From Bacillota bacterium (GTDB lineage: Bacteria > Bacillota > Clostridia > Clostridiales > Clostridiaceae), in NCBI GenBank assembly GCA_023445445.1, contig JAEXLD010000033.1, positions 1 through 38,865 of the forward strand: a stretch of DNA of 38,865 nucleotides, in the 5' to 3' direction. Under the pieces are notes generated by a model. It did not search any database and was not told the origin of the DNA. It was given only the letters and a program-made list of their open reading frames with translations. Shown in pieces: positions 33,926-38,865 of this stretch (position 1 is the stretch's first letter; the number at the start of each line of letters is the position of its first letter). The translations under genes were made by a program, and so were the position numbers.

Positions 33926-36751
33926 TTATCTTAACATCTTTTTAAGATATTTACCTGTGTATGATTCTTCAACTTTTATTATATTTTCAGGTGTTCCAGT
34001 TGCAACTATAGTTCCACCATTATCTCCACCTTCAGGGCCTAAATCAATAATGTAATCAGAACACTTTATCATATCTAAATTATGTTCTATAACTACTACC
34101 GTATTTCCTGCATCTACTAACCTTTGAAGTATATCTACTAATCTACTTACATCATCTATATGAAGACCTGTAGTTGGCTCATCTAATATATATAAAGTTT
34201 TTCCTGTACTTCTCTTGGAAAGTTCATAAGCTAGTTTTATTCTTTGTGCTTCACCACCTGATAATTGTGTAGATGGCTGACCTAATCTTATATATCCAAG
34301 ACCTACATCATATAGTGTTTCTATTTTATTTTTTATTCTTGGAATATTTTCAAAGAATGTTAAAGCTTCTTCAACTGTCATATTTAATATATCGTCTATA
34401 GTTTTTCCTTTATACTTAACTTCTAAGGTTTCTCTATTATATCTCTTTCCTTTACATACTTCACAAGGTACATATACATCAGATAAAAATTGCATTTCTA
34501 TCTTAATAATACCATCACCTGTGCATGCTTCACATCTTCCACCCTTAACATTAAAGCTAAATCTGCCTGGCTTATATCCTCTCATCTTAGCTTCAGGTGT
34601 ATTAGAGAATAATTCTCTTATTATATCGAATACCCCTGTGTAAGTTGCTGGATTTGATCTAGGTGTTCTTCCAATTGGACTTTGGTCAATGTCTATAATC
34701 TTATCTATATTTTCATGTCCTAAAATTTCTTTATGGGCACCTACTGGATTTTTACTTCTATTTACTAGTCTATTTAATCCTTTATATAATATTTCATTTA
34801 CTAAGGTACTTTTACCAGAACCTGAAACTCCTGTTACCATAGTTAAAGTTCCTAGTGGAATTTTTATATTAACATTTTTTAAATTATTTTCCTTAGCCCC
34901 TTTAACAGTTATAAAGTTTCCATTTCCTTTTTTTCTTTCCTTTGGAGTTTCTATTTTCTTTTCACCTAATAAATATTGTCCTGTTATTGAATTCTTACAC
35001 TTTTTAATATCTTCTACAGTACCAGTAGCTACTATTTCTCCACCGTGCTCACCAGCTCTTGGTCCAATATCTACAATATAATCTGCTTCCTTCATAGTAT
35101 CTTCATCATGTTCAACCACTATTACAGTATTACCAACATCTCTTAAATGCTTAAGAGTTGCTATAAGTTTATCATTATCTCTTTGGTGAAGTCCTATACT
35201 AGGCTCATCTAGTATGTATAATACTCCCATAAGTGCAGAACCAATTTGAGTTGCAAGTCTTATTCTTTGGGCTTCTCCTCCTGATAAAGTTCCAGAATTT
35301 CTTGATAGATTTAAGTAGTCTAATCCTACATCTATTAAGAAATTAAGTCTATTTTTTATTTCTCTTATTATTTGATCACTTATTATTGTGTCCTTTTCTG
35401 AGAATTCTAATGAATTTATGTAATCTAATTCTTCCTTTATAGATAGTTTAGTAAATTCATATATATTTTTCTCTCCTACTAATACAGCTAAAGCCTCTCT
35501 TTTAAGTCTTGCTCCATTACACTTTGGACAAGGATTGTCACTCATATATTGTTCAATATCATTTTTTATAATATCTGAGTTAGTCTCTCTATATCTTCTC
35601 TTTAAAGAATTTATTTCTCCATCATAAGCATAATTATATTGAGATTTCACACCATCCTTAGTATAAGTAACCTTCATTCTCTTTCCATTAGTTCCATAAA
35701 GAATTATATCTAATTCTTTTTTACTTAACTCTTTAACAGGTCTGCTTAAATCAATATCATATTCCTCACTTATTGCCTTTAAAATTGCATAAGTCCAAGA
35801 ATCTTCCTTTAACCTTCCTTCTCCCCAAGTAGCTATAGCTCCTTCTAATATACTTAACTCTTTATTTGGTATAACTAGATTTTCATCTATTTCCATTAAG
35901 GTTCCTAATCCATCACAGCAATCACATTTACCAAATGGAGAGTTAAAAGAAAATAGTCTAGGTGCAAGTTCATCTATACTTAATCCACACTCTGGACATG
36001 CAAACTTTTCACTAAATAATATATCTTCGCCATCAATAATATTAATTAATACTAAGCCTTCTGCAAGCTTAAGTGCAGTTTCAATAGAATCTGATAGTCT
36101 ACCTTCTACACCTTCTTTAATTACTATTCTATCTACAACAGCTTCAATATTATGCTTTATATTCTTTTCTAGTTTTACTTCTTCTTCTGTAAGTTCGTAA
36201 ATTGAACCATCAATTCTAGCTCTTACAAATCCACTTCTTTTTATATTATCTAAAACTTTTTCATGAGTTCCCTTTTTACCTCTAATAACTGGAGCTAAAA
36301 CTTGAATTTTAGTTCTATCCCCAAGTTCCATTACACTATCCACAATTTGATCAACAGTTTGTTGTTCTATTGGAATCTTACATTTTGGACAGTACGGCTT
36401 CCCTACTCTTGCGTATAATAGTCTTAAATAATCATATATTTCAGTAATAGTTCCAACTGTTGAACGTGGATTCTTACTAGTTGTCTTTTGATCTATAGAT
36501 ATAGCTGGTGATAATCCTTCAATATATTCTACATCTGGCTTATCCATTTGTCCTAAAAATTGTCTTGCATAGGATGAAAGAGATTCAACATATCTTCTTT
36601 GTCCTTCTGCATATAAAGTGTCAAATGCTAATGAAGACTTTCCAGATCCTGATAAACCTGTAAATACTACTAACTTATCTCTAGGTATCTCTAAAGATAC
36701 ATTTTTTAAATTATGTACCTTAGCACCTCTTATTATTATTTTATCCTTCAT
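33926..36751 (-). CDS. uvrA: Excinuclease ABC subunit A
   Basis: This 941-residue DNA damage sensor of nucleotide excision repair has two ABC ATPase modules, each with Walker A (GLSGSGKSS at 32-40 and GVSGSGKSTLV near 641-651) and LSGGEAQRI signatures. Zinc-finger cysteines appear in CPKCKIP, in CPECG through KCDCCDG, and in RCEACTGDG through CEVCKG. Length matches the family exactly. AAGGAGAAAGG precedes the ATG. The upstream region carries a strong promoter and a LexA box (36785-36798), so it should be induced by DNA damage. uvrB, a frequent neighbour, is not in the window. Confidence 0.98.
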   Translation of the reverse strand: MKDKIIIRGAKVHNLKNVSLEIPRDKLVVFTGLSGSGKSSLAFDTLYAEGQRRYVESLSSYARQFLGQMDKPDVEYIEGLSPAISIDQKTTSKNPRSTVGTITEIYDYLRLLYARVGKPYCPKCKIPIEQQTVDQIVDSVMELGDRTKIQVLAPVIRGKKGTHEKVLDNIKRSGFVRARIDGSIYELTEEEVKLEKNIKHNIEAVVDRIVIKEGVEGRLSDSIETALKLAEGLVLINIIDGEDILFSEKFACPECGLSIDELAPRLFSFNSPFGKCDCCDGLGTLMEIDENLVIPNKELSILEGAIATWGEGRLKEDSWTYAILKAISEEYDIDLSRPVKELSKKELDIILYGTNGKRMKVTYTKDGVKSQYNYAYDGEINSLKRRYRETNSDIIKNDIEQYMSDNPCPKCNGARLKREALAVLVGEKNIYEFTKLSIKEELDYINSLEFSEKDTIISDQIIREIKNRLNFLIDVGLDYLNLSRNSGTLSGGEAQRIRLATQIGSALMGVLYILDEPSIGLHQRDNDKLIATLKHLRDVGNTVIVVEHDEDTMKEADYIVDIGPRAGEHGGEIVATGTVEDIKKCKNSITGQYLLGEKKIETPKERKKGNGNFITVKGAKENNLKNVNIKIPLGTLTMVTGVSGSGKSTLVNEILYKGLNRLVNRSKNPVGAHKEILGHENIDKIIDIDQSPIGRTPRSNPATYTGVFDIIRELFSNTPEAKMRGYKPGRFSFNVKGGRCEACTGDGIIKIEMQFLSDVYVPCEVCKGKRYNRETLEVKYKGKTIDDILNMTVEEALTFFENIPRIKNKIETLYDVGLGYIRLGQPSTQLSGGEAQRIKLAYELSKRSTGKTLYILDEPTTGLHIDDVSRLVDILQRLVDAGNTVVVIEHNLDMIKCSDYIIDLGPEGGDNGGTIVATGTPENIIKVEESYTGKYLKKMLR

Positions 36752-36784
36752 ATTATGACCTTTCTCCTTATATTTACATTCGCT

Positions 36785-36798
36785 CGAACAAGCGTTCT
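36785..36798 (-). promoter_or_regulatory. LexA (SOS) operator upstream of uvrA
   Basis: CGAACAAGCGTTCT contains the Firmicutes LexA core GAAC-N4-GTTC as a perfect dyad. It lies 34 bp before the uvrA start and about 8 bp past the -10, over the expected transcription start region. Confidence 0.85.
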
Positions 36799-36805
36799 TT
36801 ATTCT

Positions 36806-36834
36806 ATTCTAGTTTTTATTATAAACCATGTCAA
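36806..36834 (-). promoter_or_regulatory. uvrA promoter
   Basis: A perfect TTGACA (36829-36834) and TAGAAT (36806-36811) with 17-bp spacing. The LexA box follows immediately downstream. Confidence 0.8.
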
Positions 36835-36855
36835 TTATATATTAAAGTATTTGCA

Positions 36856-36900
36856 AAAAAAGAGTGTAATAAACAGCCATATTTTATCACACTCTTTTTT
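36856..36900 (-). terminator. Terminator after the anti-sigma gene
   Basis: A 12-bp perfect stem (36856-36867 with 36889-36900) extends by about six more pairs, with one G-U wobble on the minus-strand RNA. A run of T residues follows. It lies 4 bp past the stop codon of the DUF4179 gene. Confidence 0.9.
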
Positions 36901-36903
36901 ATA

Positions 36904-38130
36904 TTAATTTATATTAACTTCAAAGCCTTTTACCTTATCCTTTGTAATTGAGTCTATGTTAATTTCTATAATCCCATCACTTTCATCAAGTATATCAAAC
37001 CTAGTAATTACTTCATATATTTTATATATATTTTTAGGTTCTTCAACACCATGTGCAGATTGACTGTTGAATTTATATTCATTATCTTCCCTCTTAAACT
37101 CTATTCCTTCAACATTTGAAGTTTTTAATTCTAATATATTATTTTCATAACTTTCAAAAGTAGTATTATATTCATTATCTTGAACAAGTTTCTTATTTAA
37201 ATCTACTATTACTTTTTTATCATACTTCTTATCATAAAAAATATTATCCACTTTAAATGTAATATCAGAACCTTTAACTTCACCTTCAAATTCTATCATT
37301 TTATCACCATTTAAGTATGATAACAAACGTGAACTTTTATATTCATTTCCCTTATTATCTATTAATACTGGATTTTCAAATGTAACAAAATTATATTCAT
37401 CACTATTTAATTTAAAACTAATACTTGTTCTTGTTTTAGAGGTATTTACTCCATTTATTTCAATTTCTCCAATTTCTGTTTTAATTATTTTTTTATTAAT
37501 AGAAGTATTATTTTCTCCAAATTTATCATCTAACTCTATTGGAACCTTAAATATGGCTAAAACTTCTGATTTATCTTTATTATAAACATTAAATTTCATC
37601 AAAAAGTCTTTTTCAAATTTCTCAAAATTAACTTCAATATGATTTCCACTTTCTCCATGAGCTTGTGGACTATTACTATAAAAAGCACTTATTTTTTCTT
37701 CTTCTTTTAAATCAGTTAAATCTACTTCTACAATATATCCTTCTTCTAGCTCGTATTCTATCCACATGGCTTTATAATCACCAACTAAGTTATTTACCTT
37801 TAATTTAATTCCATTTATCTCATTTTCATATCCTATATTTTGTATAAATCCCTCTTCTACTGCATTATTAAAACCTTTATCTATAGTTAAAAATTCTGCT
37901 AGTTTTCCTACTATAGGCAAATTCTGAGCTATTGTAGAAAACTTTAGAGATGCATTCAATAATATAAAGAATATTATTAATGAAGCTACAAGAACTTTAC
38001 TTATGAATTTTATATTACTATGATTTTTCTTCTTACCTTCATTTATAGACTTAATAACTATAAATTCTAATTCTTCAGGAATCTCTATATTTTTATATGC
38101 TATTTTTTCTTTTTCAAATATATTCTTCAT
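36904..38130 (-). CDS. DUF4179-containing probable anti-sigma factor
   Basis: This 408-residue membrane protein has a cytoplasmic N-terminus of about 43 residues, one membrane segment at about 46-64 and a large extracytoplasmic part. The first extracellular region matches the DUF4179 type by its pattern FSTIAQNLPIVGKLAEFL, a conserved opening in these proteins. The rest is beta-rich. Its ATG overlaps the sigma factor stop by 4 bp, the standard layout of an ECF sigma and its membrane anti-sigma. It is therefore inferred to hold the sigma factor until an envelope signal releases it; the signal is unknown. It ends at terminator 36856-36900. Confidence 0.85.
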   Translation of the reverse strand: MKNIFEKEKIAYKNIEIPEELEFIVIKSINEGKKKNHSNIKFISKVLVASLIIFFILLNASLKFSTIAQNLPIVGKLAEFLTIDKGFNNAVEEGFIQNIGYENEINGIKLKVNNLVGDYKAMWIEYELEEGYIVEVDLTDLKEEEKISAFYSNSPQAHGESGNHIEVNFEKFEKDFLMKFNVYNKDKSEVLAIFKVPIELDDKFGENNTSINKKIIKTEIGEIEINGVNTSKTRTSISFKLNSDEYNFVTFENPVLIDNKGNEYKSSRLLSYLNGDKMIEFEGEVKGSDITFKVDNIFYDKKYDKKVIVDLNKKLVQDNEYNTTFESYENNILELKTSNVEGIEFKREDNEYKFNSQSAHGVEEPKNIYKIYEVITRFDILDESDGIIEINIDSITKDKVKGFEVNIN

Positions 38131-38618
38131 AATTCTTCCTCCTCAATTTCTTTTCTTAGTAAATTTAAGGCTTTATGAATTTTATTTTTCACCTGGGATT
38201 CCTTTAAATTTAATATCTCTGATATTTCTCTTATTTTATAACCATGAAAATATTTTAATACTATTATCAATCTAAGCTCTTCATTTAAATTCTCAATTAA
38301 TAAATTAAATCCATCTTCTTCATTTTTTGATTTATTAATCAATACTTCCATATCCTTATCTTCTACTAATAAGGTTCTGGAGCTTTTTCTAATGTAATCT
38401 ATTGAAGTATTAATAAGAATCCTTATAAACCACTTATCTATATTTTCTAGTTTCCTTAGACCTTCAATATTCTTATAGGCTTTTAGGATACTTTCATGTA
38501 TTACATCCAATGCATCATCCTTATTTTTCAAATACATATATGCTATCTTAAATAGTTTTTCCTTATTTTTATTAAGATATTCCTCAATGCCCTTCTCCCT
38601 ACCCCTCTTAAACACCAT
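38127..38618 (-). CDS. ECF-type RNA polymerase sigma factor
   Basis: About 163 residues with the two ECF domains. Region 2 reads FKIAYMYLKNKDDALDVIHESILKAY. Region 4 has LRLIIVLKYFHGYKIREISEILNL followed by ESQVKNKIHKALNLLRKE. An ATG at 38639 is also open, but the ribosome site GGAGGG (38622-38627) lies inside that longer frame. It serves ATG 38618 or, at a better distance, GTG 38615. An ECF-like promoter at 38662-38686 matches the known autoregulated class. It overlaps the DUF4179 gene by 4 bp. The segment descriptions above are given in parts and no longer motif is quoted. Confidence 0.92.
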   Translation of the reverse strand: MVFKRGREKGIEEYLNKNKEKLFKIAYMYLKNKDDALDVIHESILKAYKNIEGLRKLENIDKWFIRILINTSIDYIRKSSRTLLVEDKDMEVLINKSKNEEDGFNLLIENLNEELRLIIVLKYFHGYKIREISEILNLKESQVKNKIHKALNLLRKEIEEEEL

Positions 38619-38661
38619 TTTCCCTCCAATCAAAAGCATAATTTACTATATATACTATATA

Positions 38662-38689
38662 GACGAACAAAAAGACTATTTTGTTTAAA
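38662..38689 (-). promoter_or_regulatory. ECF-type autoregulatory promoter
   Basis: On the minus strand TTTAAAC (38683-38689) and CGTC (38662-38665) are separated by 17 nt. This resembles the TGAAAC-N16/17-CGTC promoters read by Bacillus ECF sigma factors. The sigma gene's start lies 44 bp downstream of CGTC. Confidence 0.6.
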
Positions 38690-38705
38690 TAAAATAAATT
38701 AATAA

Positions 38706-38735
38706 AAAAACTCCGTAAGGAGTTTTTACATTAAT
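38706..38735 (-). terminator. Palindromic repeat copy acting as a terminator
   Basis: AAAAACTCC (38706-38714) pairs with GGAGTTTTT (38719-38727) around GTAA. A run of T residues follows on the minus strand. With the trailing TACATTAATT it nearly repeats 22791-22820. It would stop transcription coming from the IS side before it reaches the sigma operon. Confidence 0.6.
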
Positions 38736-38743
38736 TTTCTCAT

Positions 38744-38865
38744 AGGCCCCCTCAAAAAGTTGGACTATTACATTCAATGTAATTATAATAAAAATAACTT
38801 AATTGAGGGGGATATAAATGAGTACAAGATTCATAAGAAAGTTTACTGAAGAAGAGAGAGTTGCT
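38744..38865 (+). mobile_element. Left end of an IS3-like insertion sequence, running off the window
   Basis: The end begins near AGGCCCCCTCAAAAAGTTGGAC (given by its core CCCCCTCAA at 38747-38755 and GTTGGAC at 38759-38765). IS3/IS150-group ends have a similar C run followed by GTTGGAC. A transposase start follows 73 bp inside. A promoter TTGGAC (38760-38765) to TATAAT (38784-38789), spacing 18, drives it. The exact terminus and target duplication cannot be set without the right end. Confidence 0.55.
38818..38865 (+). CDS. Partial transposase, probably IS3-family OrfA
   Basis: Only the first 16 codons are in the window, starting MSTRFIRKFTEEERVA. GAGGGGG (38805-38811) lies 6 nt before the ATG. 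The KFTEEE-type opening is typical of the helix-turn-helix OrfA of IS3-family elements, and the IS-like end upstream supports this. The call is tentative because so little is visible. The ribosome site can pair with the IS end (CCCCCTCAA at 38747-38755), which would limit translation when transcription enters from outside. Confidence 0.55.
   Translation, partial: MSTRFIRKFTEEERVA

Overview
The window looks like chromosome of a low-GC member of Clostridium sensu stricto. It is very AT-rich, ribosome binding sites are strong (AGGAGG-type), TTG and GTG starts occur, and the backbone order is the clostridial one: uvrA, an FHA protein, ftsW/rodA, a class B PBP, uvrC, murB, rapZ, yvcK, whiA, dnaE, pfkA, pyk. 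The species cannot be fixed from this sequence. Every recognised complete gene lies on the minus strand. The one clear plus-strand gene is the start of a transposase at the right edge.

Layout from left to right. 1-4545: a doubtful partial ORF at the edge, a butanol-dehydrogenase-like alcohol dehydrogenase, a membrane-anchored XRE regulator, an orphan radical SAM protein and a bacteriohemerythrin, mostly single-gene units with their own terminators. 4546-8100: an accessory stretch with an ANT(6)-like nucleotidyltransferase, an alpha/beta hydrolase and a TetR regulator in one transcription unit. A leader with two repeat-bearing promoters and a structured, terminator-bounded intergenic region follow, then a VOC/glyoxalase protein with a decayed coding fragment upstream. 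8139-19190: an RNA m5U methyltransferase, an intergenic candidate small RNA, the glycolytic pair pfkA-pyk, dnaE, whiA, and an AgrC-like sensor kinase inserted between whiA and yvcK. 19190-27338: yvcK-rapZ, a lone hisC, a TIGR00266/LURP-one-related pair, murB and uvrC. 27339-38865: an rmlC-like epimerase flanked by two long-stem, large-loop hairpins, pbpA, a chemoreceptor bracketed by terminators, ftsW, FHA, uvrA with a LexA box, an ECF sigma/DUF4179 anti-sigma pair with a matching autoregulatory promoter, and the left end of an IS3-like element.

The housekeeping genes serve cell-wall synthesis (murB, ftsW/rodA, PBP, and YvcK/RapZ, which tie into amino-sugar metabolism), nucleotide excision repair (uvrA, uvrC), replication (dnaE) and glycolysis (pfkA-pyk). 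Single-gene accessory units (sensor kinase, chemoreceptor, epimerase) sit at the joints of this conserved backbone. I see no CRISPR array, tRNA, rRNA, prophage or recognised defence island. The best candidates for something undescribed are non-coding: mutually exclusive hairpins ahead of a terminator at about 7198-7330, a possible small RNA at about 9747-9830, the large-loop terminator-like hairpins around the epimerase gene, a dispersed short palindromic repeat family, and the twin promoter-spacer repeats upstream of tetR.
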